Shown one piece after another: positions 40,989 through 54,435 of a stretch of DNA of 64,000 nt; the stretch's first letter is position 1, and each line of letters opens with the position of its first letter. The notes under the pieces were generated by a model. It was not told the DNA's origin and ran no database searches. It saw only the letters and a list, made by a program, of their open reading frames with translations. The DNA is from Myoxocephalus aenaeus (taxonomy: Eukaryota > Chordata > Actinopteri > Perciformes > Cottidae): contig JBAMJR010000097.1 in NCBI GenBank assembly GCA_038501785.1, positions 2,681,001 to 2,745,000 of the forward strand, in the 5' to 3' direction. Both the position numbers and the translations under genes were made by a program.

Positions 40989-42544
40989 TATGAGCACGAT
41001 GGAAACAGCGGACACGGACACCGCTGCACCGTTTTCCATCCCGGCATGTTAGGAGGACGTACTCGACCTTATACAGGGGTACACAGTGTGCTGCAATGGA
41101 TTCATTGCTTTTATTTAGTAGCCTTGTGTTTTAAAACGTATTTACATAACCTCAAATACAGCAGGTCTAGAAGTCAATAAGTTAAGAAGAAAGCTTTGTT
41201 GCTCAATATAAAACCCAGACACAACTCTCAGCCAGTTGACATGGAGTTAGGATGATTGACAGCTCCCTGACGTTTGGGTTGAACACGTTCACGTCTGCCC
41301 TCTCTACAACTAGCGAACTAGCTATCTATATTGAAGAGGATAATTTTTTTGAACTTTTTGCTGATAAAAGGTCCACCTGCGCCAAACGGCAGGGTATCAC
41401 GTGGCAACGCGATCTCAAGGAGATCCCCCTCCCAGGCACTTAATGCTAACAGTTTCTAACCTACAGAGCGTATATTCTCTTCCTGTTTCTTTAAAATAAG
41501 AAATACTACATTAACAACTATACCAATGTCAGGTACAGGATTTGTTTTTGTCTGTTTCACACCTGCCCTGCCTAAAGTAATTAGCATTAGCTTAGTTTAA
41601 CCTAGGTTAGCTAGTTAGCTTAGCTTAGTTTAACCTAGGTTAGCTAGTCAGCGTTAGCACAGAAGCTAATGTAACAGAATACCTGACTGCTGAGCCAACT
41701 CCATTCTCCAATGAAGAATTGATTTGAGATTATTGGTAAAAGGTCAGCTTGGTGTTCAATAAGCAGAAATGTGTAAATCATTTAAAAACTTAAACTTGTG
41801 TAAATGTACTTGGAAAATGTGATGATACTTAACTAAGTAGACATAACCTAGTTAGCTAACTAAGTTAACGTTTGTCACCACAATTTATCATCAAGGGAAC
41901 AAACTGCTACTTATAGATGTCAGAGAGGGAGATGTGCTTTTATTTGGCCTTTAGCCTCGGTTAGCTATTGTCGACCTGAGGTGAGAAGTTGGTCTAAAAC
42001 AGTCTTTGCCATTTTTGCCTGCTTTTTTTGGTTACAGTGTCATCAGTTTTTCCAATGACCTGGTTAGGTGAGGAGCTGAACGCTCTCATTGCAGTTTGAG
42101 TAAAACAAATATGCCTGCAACACACGGAGTAAAAGGTAATGAGGGGGTTATCATACATGTTGGATGTGGTTGGAACATATTTGCAATTCACTCACTGTGA
42201 CTTTTTTAGTTGAAGTATCGGGCATCCCAGAAAAAATGACAGGCAATAACCTTACCTGTTTCACAAAAGGTACACCTGGGAAGCCCTAATTTAGGCCAAC
42301 GACCATTTAATTGCTCATTATGCCTTACCATTTAAATGTTTCACATTGTCTTCTGTTTGTCGTGCTTTTAAATGTACAGTACACAACAGGAGGTGTGAAG
42401 TTGGAACTACAATGAACTGGTCCCCTACTTGAAATGTGATTAATTTCTTGAGAACGCTCTGGAGGTGCTGAATGGGGCGATGTGATTATCCCCCATGCGT
42501 TTCGTCAGCCGTGGCACACGTCTTGTTGTCGTGTTGTTGTACAG
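40989..42544. other. intergenic, with a short direct repeat
   Basis: A 63-codon open frame at 41252-41443 has no splice support or family. A 27-base direct repeat (AGCTTAGTTTAACCTAGG...) is at 41589-41615 and 41622-41648. Confidence 0.6.
41589..41648. repeat. two-copy tandem repeat, period 33
   Basis: Identical 27-base copies at 41589-41615 and 41622-41648, each containing the palindrome AACCTAGGTT. Confidence 0.95.
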
Positions 42545-42590
42545 ACGGATACATCCACCAGCATCTTGTCTGATGGGGCCTTCTTTGGAG

Positions 42591-45500
42591 GTAAGCAGCT
42601 AGCCCCGTGCTGCAGTCCTCTTTAGTTCTCTTACTGAATACTAATTATGTTTGCATAATTGGTTTTAGTCATTTAAATGGGGAGCTTGTGAAATCTTTTT
42701 CCCTTGTTTTCACCTACAGCTAAATTTAGCTAACAAGGTCTGTCTGAATCTGAACTGCTTTGTTAAAAAAATGAGGCATTAGTGGTTTAGACTTCAGAGT
42801 GCAGTGTCAATTGATCTTACATCTTGAAAGAATGAAGATAACATTTTAAATGACTCAAAACCGCAAATGCGATAAGCTGTTGGGAATGTTTTTGTGCAGG
42901 GCTGTTGAATAGCTTTGAGCAGCCTCTTTTCGTGTAATGGCAAAGAGATGTAAAAAAAATAATTGACATTTTGTTTTAATTTCCAGTTGATTATCTGTGA
43001 TTATGCTCTAAAACAGCATACTTGCATCCCTTTAAAGAGACGTTGAAAACGTTACAGGCTGGAAATTGGAATCACCAGAAAAAAGAATGGCCTGGGGAAA
43101 AGCATCTTGTAATGTGCTTTTCCGTATCCACCCTGCACTCTCTCATTTTTGCCATTTGAATATACACAGAATTATTTACACCTTCAAGGCAACTCGACTG
43201 AACTGCACATCAGTCAATTAGTAAATCAGAAATTTTCTGTGATTTCAGTTTAGCGTGGAGTCCTTGGCTCCCTCTGGTCCCCCCCTTTTAGTCTTCCATC
43301 CTGACAGTGACAAATTACTCCTCTGCTTGGCGAGATTGAAAATTAAAAGCATTTAAAGTTGCTCATGCATTTATGCTAATGAGAAATTCAGATATGATTT
43401 GCATGCGAAAGAGGCTAGTCTGGGAACTCATCATTGCCCCCACCACCTCCAGCCTTGCATTTCTTTAGGCTCTGTTTTTTCCCTTTATAATATGGGCAAA
43501 GAAGAAAATGAGGTGTGTAAACACTGACAAATGTGACATTATATATGGCTGCAGTTCATTGCATACTAGGAATTGTATCATTTCCTTTAAGAGGGTCTTT
43601 GTACAGTATTTATGATGCAACCTACCATTGGTACCCCCCTATAGCCACTCAGGCAAATTGGGTCATTGTGTCTGGCGTCGTCACATCAAACTACAGGAAG
43701 AAACACTATGAACATAATGACATCGTGCAGTTACTGCTCATGCTGTCTCCTGTCGCCATTTGGATAGGGACCATTAAATACAGGATATATTTACTTGTAT
43801 AACATCGGCAAGGCAAAGTTTAAAATATGAACATTATTCGGTGGGCATAAGCTTCCAAAGTCTAATATTAAAATGTTTGTTCAGATGAAAAAGGCTTTGT
43901 GTTGTGATAAACATGTGCAGAACACTTTGGAGCCGGAGGATTAAAACTCAGGGTTGATTTGTTTTCCCAGTAAGCTCCATCCACGTCTTCTTCTCAAAAT
44001 ATCAAAGCACACAGCTTCCTTGAATTTTTTTTGTTCCACAGTTACTAAATGATTGTAACCTTGGAAACAAGATGCATTAATGAAGGCAGAAAATGAAATG
44101 GGACTTTAATTTGTTTCAGTGTTCATAGCTGAGGTGAAATGGATTAGCTTTGATTGAGGTGTGAGATGAAGAAGGAAAGTGCTGACATGACACTTGTATT
44201 TGTCATCATGTCATTTCAAGGAGGATGCTGCAGCAATTATAAATATGGGTACACAGCAATTAAAAGCGGTAGTATTCATTAATAATTTTCATATTAATTT
44301 TTCAGTGGTCGCAGAAAATGATTGCCACTGCACACAGGCTTTCCAATTATGCTGCTTAATTAGAAATGTCAATATTAAGAAATAATTAAACTTGGGAATA
44401 CATTAAGGTTGTCAGAAACACTTAAAAAGTTATGACCATCACTCAAATGATGTTTTCTCTAATATGTTTTGCAATGATTTGTAAGTTAAAGATGAGTTTT
44501 TGATCAATGTGTGTGGCAAACTGAACTAGGTAGTTAGTAAGTTAGATGATGTTTTGTTTAGAAGCAGAGACTCTACTTCCTTACCTTTCACTCCTGTCCC
44601 CTTTAGAGCAGTTCCTGGCCGACAGCCTCTGCAAACTGTGCTTGCTAAGGGTCACCAAAGAGATGGCAGGAGGATCCACAGATCCACTAAATCACAGGTA
44701 CTCAAATCTCTTATCTTTAAAAAAATACAATGAACATTAGTCTTTGGATTCATTATCGGTAAAAGGTATTATTTGACCTGCAATTGTAAGTATGAGAAGA
44801 ATGATAACATCTGGACAGAATATGTAATTGTTTGCAAGCTACAGTATATATCTCAATTTAAAACATGTATGTATGTGTGAATTGGGATATATTGTTCTTG
44901 TTCACATTGTTTGATTGTTTAATAGTCAACTGCAGTTTCTCAGTTGTATCATAACCAAGTAGGTTTTTCTTTAATGACACAGTTTCAGTTAATTTAATGT
45001 CTGCAGTACATGTCTGTGTGCATGTTATCTGAGTATGGTGAATAATCCACAAATAAGTGTCTATTATTCAACTAAATAGCTTATATGTGTTTTACTTATT
45101 TGTAATTTTGCTTGTGTTTGTGCTGCCCTTTCAAACTAATTTGAATTTAAATAATTTAACTAAATTGAAACTGTCTTCCTTTCTCTACAAATCATATATT
45201 TCATATGCGCATTGTATAGTATTTAGTTCATTCCTGTGCTCTCAAATATAAATATAGCTTCAAGCTATATTTTTGTAAACATTATCATAATTCTCCTACA
45301 AATACTCAAAACTTAGCTCTACTTTGAAAGAGAGTCCGACATGCTCTAACCAAATAATGTTTGGTCTTAAACTTCCTCTAATATTTTTTTCCCAAAGAAG
45401 TTACTAAACAAACATTGTAGCTATAACTTATGTTACCATCTGTTCCATTTAATACAGTTTGTCTCTCGATATTAAAAGCATCAGGAGAGACTTGACTTCC

Positions 45501-46374
45501 TTGTTTTTATCTTGAGAGACAAACACATTTTGAACTGCCTTTGATCATAGGAATATATTTTCATTCCAATATGGATCTCACAGGTAGCTGCATATTGATA
45601 CTAGTGTATTTAAGGGAGTAATAATCAAGTAGAGCCATCACCTGTTGACTGCAGCGGAAGCTGACTGAAAGAAAGACTTGAAAGCATTTGTACCTCAAAG
45701 CGATGGCAGCCTCTAATGAAAGGATTGGTTTTGGCACAGCATGTTGGCCACGTTTCCCTCAAAGCCTTGTGTGACAGCTCTTTAATTGGACTGCTCCGTT
45801 CCCTCAGTGCTGTAAAATGTTACTAGCCAGTATTGCTTGACTGTTGGTATAATTATTCTGCAATATACTGTAATAAAATCAAGCAAGACAAAGTTGATCT
45901 CAAGGAATTCTGTGCGTCTACTTATGAATACAGGCAATTTCATGTTCATTTGGACCTTGATATCCCTCCCCGAGACTTACTGAATCACTTTTTCTAATCA
46001 AATGCTAACTGAGCACTCATGCATGTAGGAGGATGAAGAAGTCAGACTCATGGTGTTACAGTTAAAGCAATGTTTTGTGCTTCCATCAGACGATAATTAC
46101 TAAAACCATGTCCAATTACCTTCGCGTGTTGTTGGTAGTTTCTTCAAGTCAATAGCAGAAAGGACTTTGCAGTAGTTGTGAGAGTATAAACTCATCATCA
46201 TAATATGTGTATGACACAAATGCAGCTCCCTGAGAGGTTGAATCCTTGACCTTGATACTGTCGACATCTCTCTCTGTCCATCTCTTCCTTGGCGCTCTTG
46301 TTTTCCCCTACTGAACGCAAAGAGTAAAAAGATCCTTGTGAACCAAAGCCTATATCAGTCAGATGAAAGAAAAG

Positions 46375-46378
<4 letters not shown>
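42591..46378. other. intergenic AT-rich region
   Basis: Nothing nameable apart from the candidate exon at 44607-44697. A short homeodomain-motif-rich stretch (CAATTAAAAGC, ATTAATAATT) lies at about 44230-44390. Confidence 0.65.

Positions 46379-46461
<83 letters not shown>
46379..46461. repeat. (GT)n microsatellite
   Basis: About 41 GT units. Confidence 0.98.
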
Positions 46462-46464
<3 letters not shown>

Positions 46465-49400
46465 CTCTAGCCTGCGGCTGCAGATTAGCCATGAGAGCCA
46501 GAGGATCGCCCCCGCTCTCTGACAAATGAGAAAAGCCACAGTGGCCCTGGCAAAAGTGACAGGCCAAATGGAAGCAATTCCTCCTGAGGCAGGGGAGAGC
46601 AGCTGTGACCAGGCCCTGCTATGCCACTCTAGAAAGGACCCTATGTGTGCATGTGTGTGTTTGTCTGTGTATTTGGCTATAGAGACTTAACCCACGAGAC
46701 AATTTCTCTCCTGGCGGGTCCCATGAGGCGCTGTGTGTTGCTGACCTATGGGAAACACCATCAGTCGCAGATGGCCGTGCACCTTTACCTGTTGTATTTT
46801 TTTTTACCATGTGTGTTTGTTTTACCCTGCTCTATTCTTCCCTGTGCTCTATGGGATGCATTTGTGTGCATGCATACCTGTTCATGGCGGGTGGTTGGAT
46901 GTTTGACTTTTTACATATTTGTTTGTGCCAAATGTAATGGGCCCCAGACAAAGACTCTGCACATGGTTGTTGGATCATTCCCTCTAAAGGTTAGTGCCAG
47001 GGTGCTTCAACCCAGCCTCACTCCAGAGCCCTGTGGACGTGTGAGTAATTAACACTCAGCCCTGATGGATTAAATACTACCCTGCTGAGATTGACTCTTT
47101 CTGCTTCTGGTCACTACTAGGCCAGCTAGCAACAAGACACTTTCAGGGGCAAGAGTGGCAAAGAGTGATATGAGCAACAGGGATGGAAAGAAAAGTGGAG
47201 GGTGTTTATCAGTCTCAAAGCATCCAAATAAATAAGACCGATGGATGTACAGTTTTTGATCGAAGAGGCCTAAAAAATGAGTGGTACAAGATGGATAGCT
47301 CGTGGTTGGAGGCTGTTCCCACGAGTGTGTTGTATTCTGCCTCCAGTTCAGTCAGGCTATCTGTCAAGAGACATATCCAAACCTGCGTCTGCACACTGTC
47401 TTTACTCCTTGTCTTTAAATCTCCCCGTTCTCCCCTCGCTCTCTCTTTCCTATCACCCAGGGCCAAAAGCGTCAGGCTTCACTTCAACACAGCCATCATA
47501 ATTACTCCACGGTGGAAGAATCAATTACAGCTGAGCACCATTATTTCCAGAATGGAGCTAAACATTAAAGTTTAAAAACTCCAAATTATTAAAATGTCCC
47601 GCTCTCTGGGACACATACAGAATATTTACTGTTAACAAATAACTTAATAACTTCCCTCTGAATTATTAATTAATGGCTCACATTGTCTCTGGAAAGACTT
47701 TATACATTGTTAAAATGCATCACTTCTTGACTACTCTATTTGAGCACTTGGTAATTCTGTCACAGTTTTGTGACCTTATTAGGAAATCTGAGCTGCAGTT
47801 TTGGCTGTTGACATACTGATTGAAACATTCTAGTTTGAACTAATGCTTTGTTTATAGATAGAGAAATTGATGCAGTTTCTTCTGTTTGTTGTGCTGATGT
47901 GGGCTTGCCGCCACTGCTCGATACAGCAGATCACTTTTACTTACTTACTGAGGAAAGGCTGTTATTTAAGCAAAATGTCCTCAAGTCAACCTTGTGTGAG
48001 TCATGATTGAGCTAATAAGGTGGCTCTGATTGGAGCACCTAACAATCCAGCAATCAGGGGTCATGCTTTTTTAAATGTAGCAAACAGTTTGAAGGTTAAT
48101 TGTGATTAATCAGTCATGGCACTTGAACTTGAAGTAGAGAATGTTTGACATAAAACAAAAGGAGAAAACCTTGCAATAGTATTCAGCTCATAAAGGTGCC
48201 GGCAATATAACTGGAAAGAGGTTGTTTTTAATTGAGTAGCTCTTCTTTTAGTTTCCTGCTCATAAAATCAATATAGCCATCCAAACTGTTCTGGATTTGT
48301 TGGTTTTGATGCAGATTTGCAGAGTCTATATGCTAACACCAGTCCTTAAGCCAATTGCTGCTGATGCCACTTCTCATTCTTTACCTCAGGGAATGTACAC
48401 AGAATATCATCAATGGGATTTATTTCCTTATTGGCATTTATTCTCAATTCAAGTTGTTGAGCTTCCATGAGATTAATGTTATTGCTGACTTGTTCTAATA
48501 GCCATTGCAGAAAGCATCACACATACATATATATATGTTGTCCATGAGGTTACACATACATTAGTACATGAAATGCAAATACCACTCTACTACACTGTCA
48601 TCTGTTACAGGAGATATGCATTGAATTTAATGGTCTGGGGGAAAATTGAGAATAAGTAAAGGGTTTGCTCTTTTAGCTGCTTCCAGCTGAGTGAATCAAA
48701 AACAATGTGGCAGAACCTGAAATAGTTCGCAGCTTTAGAGAAAGTCCCCTGGGGCTGTAAATTGGCTCTCAGAAGAGGGAAAAAGAAACAATTGCCCTTT
48801 ACCTCCGAGGTTGCATGTCATCTCTCTGAAACTCACTGCCGGGCAGATTAAGGTCAAGTAGACCATTCCCCCCCTTTCCCCCCCTCTCCTCTGAAGGGAG
48901 CAGAGAGAGGGCGAATAAAATGATGACAGGGAGGGATTGAGAGAGAGAGCGAGGGTAGAAACTAGGATTTTGAAGGTCTTTGAAAGCGGTTTTACACCCA
49001 TCCCTGGTGGTTTTCCTCCCTCACTCCAAGAATCGTGTTGATAATGGCTGCTTGTCAAAGAGGATAACCCACCTGCTCTTTGGCGTTTTGGATGTCAGTG
49101 GCCCCTTAATGTAGCTGTAAAAGGTACAATATTCTATGAAAGGGCACTCAAGGAATCGAGACATGAACATTAGCTGTCTGGTTCCTACCCTTTAACTGCC
49201 TGTTAACCAAACTGTAGGACCTACTGATATGCAGTAGGTCAGCTTGCTAAGTCACACTGAAGCCACATTTTGGAGACAACATAGACCACTACGAACGACG
49301 CTAACGCCATATTATGTCATTAGGCACTCACTCGTCACAGATGATAAATCAATGAAACTGGAGTGGCAAGCCTGCCAATTGTAATTACCGAATCAATTGA

Positions 49401-50355
49401 CACACAATTAAGTCTTTTGTTTCAGTGGATTGTCCTGTCAATCAGGAAAGAGCTCCTGCACGTTCAGTAATGTGCGAGTGAATGGCATAACGTTTTGCCT
49501 TCCCATGTCAAGGGCACAGTTAGGAAGTCTGCCAGCAATTAAGGACTATAATGTGCTGAGTTGGGCACGGCAACAAAATAGGCAGCAATTTCTTCTGCTC
49601 CTGTTGAAATTATGCTTATCAGGTACCTCGCCTCGGCAAAGGTGAAGGGTCGGCCCGAGCAGGCAGACAGCATTTCTCCACATAATTGAGAGAAGTTTGG
49701 ATTTAATTGTATAATTAATCTTGTTGAATTAAGTTACACAGAAGTCCGACCCCTAAATTAGGCAGTCTGGAATATTTTAAATTGCCTTAATGTGAAATCT
49801 GGCTCCAGAATGCACTTTGTTCTCTCCTGATGGTATGAGGTAAGTTTTTAGCCACGATGAACACGGCGTGCTGTAATAACCTGTTAGCAGTTCTTATCAC
49901 GTCGTTCCTTTTATATGATTAATTTCCTCAGAAAGTAATTGCAATTTCAAAGAGAGCCTCCTTTTATTGTATAGCTTATAGTAGGCCTGTGAAGAGAAAA
50001 TATAAAGACAGAATTGAAGTCTACGTTTTTGAATATTGATCTTTTTGATGGTTGATGGTTGAGGGTTTTATCATCTATTGCTAAGCTGTCCTACTGGGCT
50101 CCCCTTTTGTTGATTGAAGGCATCCGTGATTGTAGCTCAAAGCCCAAGGTTAACGTATGTGAATTAGCACCAGGTCCATGTGGTGATCGGATAATGAGAG
50201 GCATGAAATACATTTCTGTGCAACTGGACTCACCTCGGCAGCCTTCAATTTCCTTGTTCTAATAAGGACTTTATTATGACAGTTATTATGATCATGACAG
50301 TTATTGGCTATAAAGCATTCACATGCTGTAAAGTGTAAACAAAAGGACTTGTGCC
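46462..50355. other. gene desert
   Basis: Non-repetitive, mostly AT-rich sequence. 49320-49960 is rich in AATTA/ATTAAT motifs and complex sequence, which is compatible with a conserved non-coding element. No gene seen apart from the candidate exon at 47461-47575. Confidence 0.6.
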
Positions 50356-50785
50356 AAAATGATCAGTTGGCTAATTGATCAACAATAAATGAACTGACAA
50401 CAATTACATAATCAATTAATTGATTAAGTAGTTTATCTCATAAAAACAGATTCATGAAATAAACCTTATCATCTTTTTTATGTTTTATTGTCTTATTGTT
50501 TTCTTTTAATATAATAACCATGGACTCTCGAAAGAAGCATTGATACTGAGTGGATTATCCCAGTAAAGTCAAACACATTGAATTGAAGCAAAAATGCAGA
50601 ACCATCGCTGGTTTTACCCTGCTCTTCTATATCATTATAAATGTAATGTCAAAGGGTTTTGGTTTGATGATTGGGCAACAGTCTATTTTAGGAAATTGAA
50701 GCACAATTTTGACATTTAATCGATTAAAAGAGTCCTCAATACATTTGATTAATCATTAATACAATTAACTGTTAATTTCAGCCCA
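50356..50785 (+). mobile_element. degenerate second copy of the MITE at 37.2 kb, opposite orientation
   Basis: Ends TTAATCATTAATACAATTAA and GTTAATTTCAGCCCAT, the counterpart of the GGCTGCAACTAAT terminus. Internal AAGCAAAAATGCAGAACCAT, CGCTGGTTTTACC and GGGTTTTGGTTTGATGATTG match the family in forward orientation. More diverged than the 37-kb copy; the left boundary is approximate. Confidence 0.6.
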
Positions 50786-53700
50786 TAAAGTTAGGGTTGG
50801 TTATGTTCTTAAAAATATGTTTTTGTTATTTGTTGAAATTCTGTCAGCAATCAATAAATCCCCCCCAAAAGAAGTGAAAGAATATCCAATATGTGCCGCA
50901 ATATTCACCCACCTTCACCCTGCCTGTCCACTCATTGCGGAACCTTCCACAAGTTGCTGGCCTCACAGCTGTGAGTACTAACAAGCCATGATTGTTTATT
51001 CACATTCATAATAATAATTTGGAGGGAGTGGCTTTGGAGAGGCCTGAAGGGATGGGCTGTCAGCCCGACTTGGCGACTTTTTTTGCAAGATTTAGGAAGT
51101 TTTTGAGCTAGTGCTGCTAGCTACTTTCATTGGGAAAGAGTTGGCAACACTGTGCTGTATTTCTTTTAAGCTTTAAAGAGACCCAGGCTTCCTTTCAGTA
51201 GTGTAAATGAGCAGAATCTGGTGGTCTCAACTGGGATTAAGACTTAGTTTCCTATTTTTTCTGCTTTCACAGGGCAGAGATTAATTTGTAGCCACCAGTG
51301 AATAGACTTGTTTTCATGAACACATACCGACTTACTGTATATAGTGCATGTGCTATATAGTAGATGCATAGATTATACCCTTAAATATATGCATATGGAT
51401 CATGAATCAATTAATGGCACCTGGACATGACAAATGCACTTTATAAGCCTTAAGTGGTTTAGATGACATTGTCATACATACGTGTAATTATGACCTATTA
51501 CTGAATAGCACTCTGTCACCAGCAGACCATAATAATACATGTCCCTTTGTCTGATAGAGGGGCGGTAATTCTCTCTCCTATTGAGCTACAAGTTATATGG
51601 TGTCCATGTTATAATATGATATTATAACCAAGTCATAAATCCAAAAACTCAAACTCCATCTCTAAACAAATGAATGCACCTCACGGTATCTCAGCCAGAT
51701 AATCTTGTTTCAAGTCATAGTCAGGAGTGCATCTCACAGCAGTGTCTCTCAGAAGATTTTGCAGAGATTAGAAACACTTGAGTGGAGATTGGTTTGGGAG
51801 AGAAAAGCCAGTTGAGGGTGTCATGCGGGAAGGGATAAAAAGTCTGCAGTATCAATGAACTGACAATAATCGGAGATGTTGATAACGGCAATGTGAACAT
51901 CACTAGTTTGTATTAATATGAATTTAGATATGTATACTAATCTAGATCATAATATCTAGTGTTTAGTTTGCTGAACATGTGTGTATGTTTTCATCATTTT
52001 GCATTTGTGTAGTCTTAATGACAACATTTATTTTTACTGCGGTATGGAAATGAGAACGCTCGTCCGATCATCTCCTGCCTAGAAACAGGGAAGGCCCCCA
52101 GGGTATTTTCCAGCATAATTCTCTTCTTAACACAACGACCTTACTCTACTCTTGTTGTCAGATTTAGTAACAGCAGCCCCATGTGAGGAGCTGGTAGGAA
52201 AAAAGTCTCCTTCGGCTTGTTCGAATGCCAAATGTGTGCATGAGCTTTCAAAGGGCCCTCTTTTATGTCCGTGACGTATGACTGTTTCTGTGCAGACGGC
52301 GTCTCGGGGAGAGAAACGCTACCCCAGCACAACGCGGCTGTCACCCAGAATACAGATGGAGGATCTGCCCTTGTGCACTTTCCCTGAAGTACGCACTTAC
52401 ATAGATGGCTCTATTCTGCATGTGTGTGTGTGTGTTTCCGTGTAGTGTGCTTTCTGCAAGTGGGGCAACGTACGGTTGCTGCAGAGTATTCTGGAGTGTG
52501 ATTATATTTAGTGCCTGAGTTTCTGTCCCTGTCTCTTACCAAAACTCAGGCAGATAGCTCTGCCATAAACCCACTTTTGGTTCCTGGCTTAATGTAACAA
52601 GGTTGGAGATGTTTTGTGCTGTTAAGAATGATTGTTTGGGGTTTCTTTTGGTCCAGAAGAGGCGTACCTTCCTGTCCTTTCAGCGAGCATCAGGATAGCA
52701 TTAATGCTGTCTGGGAAAGTGGTCTCAGACTGCAATTCTGGCTCCTGAGCCTCAACATGTTTAACCTCTAACCTTGATACTCCCATGATATTTTTGCAAT
52801 AAGAAGGATTTCTTTCTCAACAGGCCAAACTGTTGTGAAATTGAACCTGGCTGCTTTTTTAGGACTTCCATGCTTTATTTGGCTTCCTCCACTTTTCCCA
52901 ATCCGTCTTTGATTGTTCAGGGAAATCTTGTGAAATGCAAATGGGGCCAAACAGAATGTAATTGCTGCTGTGTGATGATTACGAGGGAGAACTAATGATG
53001 TCCCAACACCGGGGTCAGTTAGGGTTTAATTAGAGGAGGCACAATCAGTGTCACTCCACTCTTGCGCTCTCCTGTTCCCGGTGCCTGCCTGGTCCTGTGC
53101 CAGCTCGCTCTCCAAGAGAGTTTAAAGAAAATAGGCTGCTGATGTGAAAAGAGGTGGGGGTAGGGGTGCAAAAATTAATGTAGCTAAGTTCTTTTGTTAA
53201 GAACTGGACTGTTTTGGAAATGGGGCCCCACAAGAAGCATTGGCCTGTCTGCAGATAAAGGTGGAGGTTAATGAACGGAGCAGAATGGAAAAGGTTGCCT
53301 TTCGTGCTGCTGAAAACATTGGTCTATTGTGAGAATACACCCGTGCACAGTGGCACGTACTCTCATGCTAACCTCAGTAGCAAGCATCTCCCATGCCTTT
53401 CACTGTGATCATAAATTATTGTTGAGCAGGACTATGTTGTGTAACTGAGCAGATTACTCAAACAAGGAGACCAGATTGGACAGATGAGTGAGACCAGCCA
53501 AGGAGAATAACTGTGGCCAGCATTCCTGATTATCCAATCAGCGCTCCAAAAACATCAATTCCATCTCGTCAATAGATAATTAAGAGGGATAATTGGCTGG
53601 CTGCGCTCTGGGCAGACAAGCACTGCTGGTAAGGTTCCATCCCTTACCTCAGCATCACACACACACACAGCAGAGACATCTGTCCACCTCAGGTCAACAT

Positions 53701-54403
53701 TATATCTGATGTAATAGAGCTCAAGAGGGAGTTTCTGGAAGTGAAAATTGAATTTGATTGAATATACTACTTTTTTTTTTTTAAATAAACCAATAAATAA
53801 CGGTGAACATATACAACAGACTTTCATTTAAAAACATAAATTAACATTTCAATTTGAAATGCCAGATATTGCGCTGTTTAGAGATTCTTGTCATTTCACG
53901 TGTCTGTGAGATCACGCGGATGAATTCACTTCCTGAACTGAAGCCGTTCAAAAAGAGGACATGTTGAGCTGTGTAGGATGGAGGTTAAAAAAGGTGGAAG
54001 ATAGGGAAGTCATTTTCGGTAAATTTTGCTCTCAATTACGGATGCTCCAGGCAATTAGCGACCAAACGTTTTCAGCTCATAATTCTTCCAAGTAGTTTTC
54101 AAAAAGGCTGATCAGATGACCCAATGACTCTCAATTGAAACATTTACAATACGCATTTGTCTGCATTCTTATACACTATCATTTGATTTGAGGGCAAGAG
54201 TGTGTGTGTGTGTGTGTTTTTTTACAAGCTTTTACAAAGCTTCATTTAGTTTAATTGATATATAGACCGTGAATGAACCTCAGCTAAAGGCCATGTGTAA
54301 CCGCTAAAACATATTATCGGTTCAACGGTTAACCATTGACATAGAAGTACTCCACTTTTAATGATCCAAATGGATTTTGAAATTGAGCATATTTTGGAAA
54401 TAA

Positions 54404-54435
54404 ATGCAAATATAAATGCAAATATAAATGCAAAT
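54404..54435 (+). promoter_or_regulatory. three tandem POU octamers (ATGCAAAT), period 12
   Basis: Perfect ATGCAAAT at 54404-54411, 54416-54423 and 54428-54435, each in an AATATA(A)ATGCAAAT unit. It could be a POU-factor binding cluster or simply an AT-rich minisatellite. Confidence 0.6.

Larger units (their letters stand above)
39768..47575 (+). other. candidate four-exon transcript of unknown identity
   Basis: Four open segments have good splice signals and compatible phases. 39768-39844: acceptor ctctctgggtcag, donor TTG|gtgagt, reads SSLCDLTERDGATRKNQHAF. 42545-42590: acceptor ttgttgtacag, donor GGAG|gtaagc, reads TDTSTSILSDGAFFG. 44607-44697: acceptor cctgtcccctttag, donor ACAG|gtactc, reads EQFLADSLCKLCLLRVTKEM. 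47461-47575: acceptor ctttcctatcacccag, reads AKSVRLHFNTAIIITPRWKN and ends TAA. Joined, they make one frame. No first exon is found. The middle weakly resembles an L-DG-FF...LA-SL-KL-LR pattern of beta-coatomer, which I do not rely on. It may equally be a lncRNA or chance. Confidence 0.25.

Noticed and set aside
42545..44697. Beta-coatomer (copb1) exons
   Set aside because: A short L-DG-FF...KL-LR resemblance exists, but the following copb1 segments are absent, so I do not assign the name.
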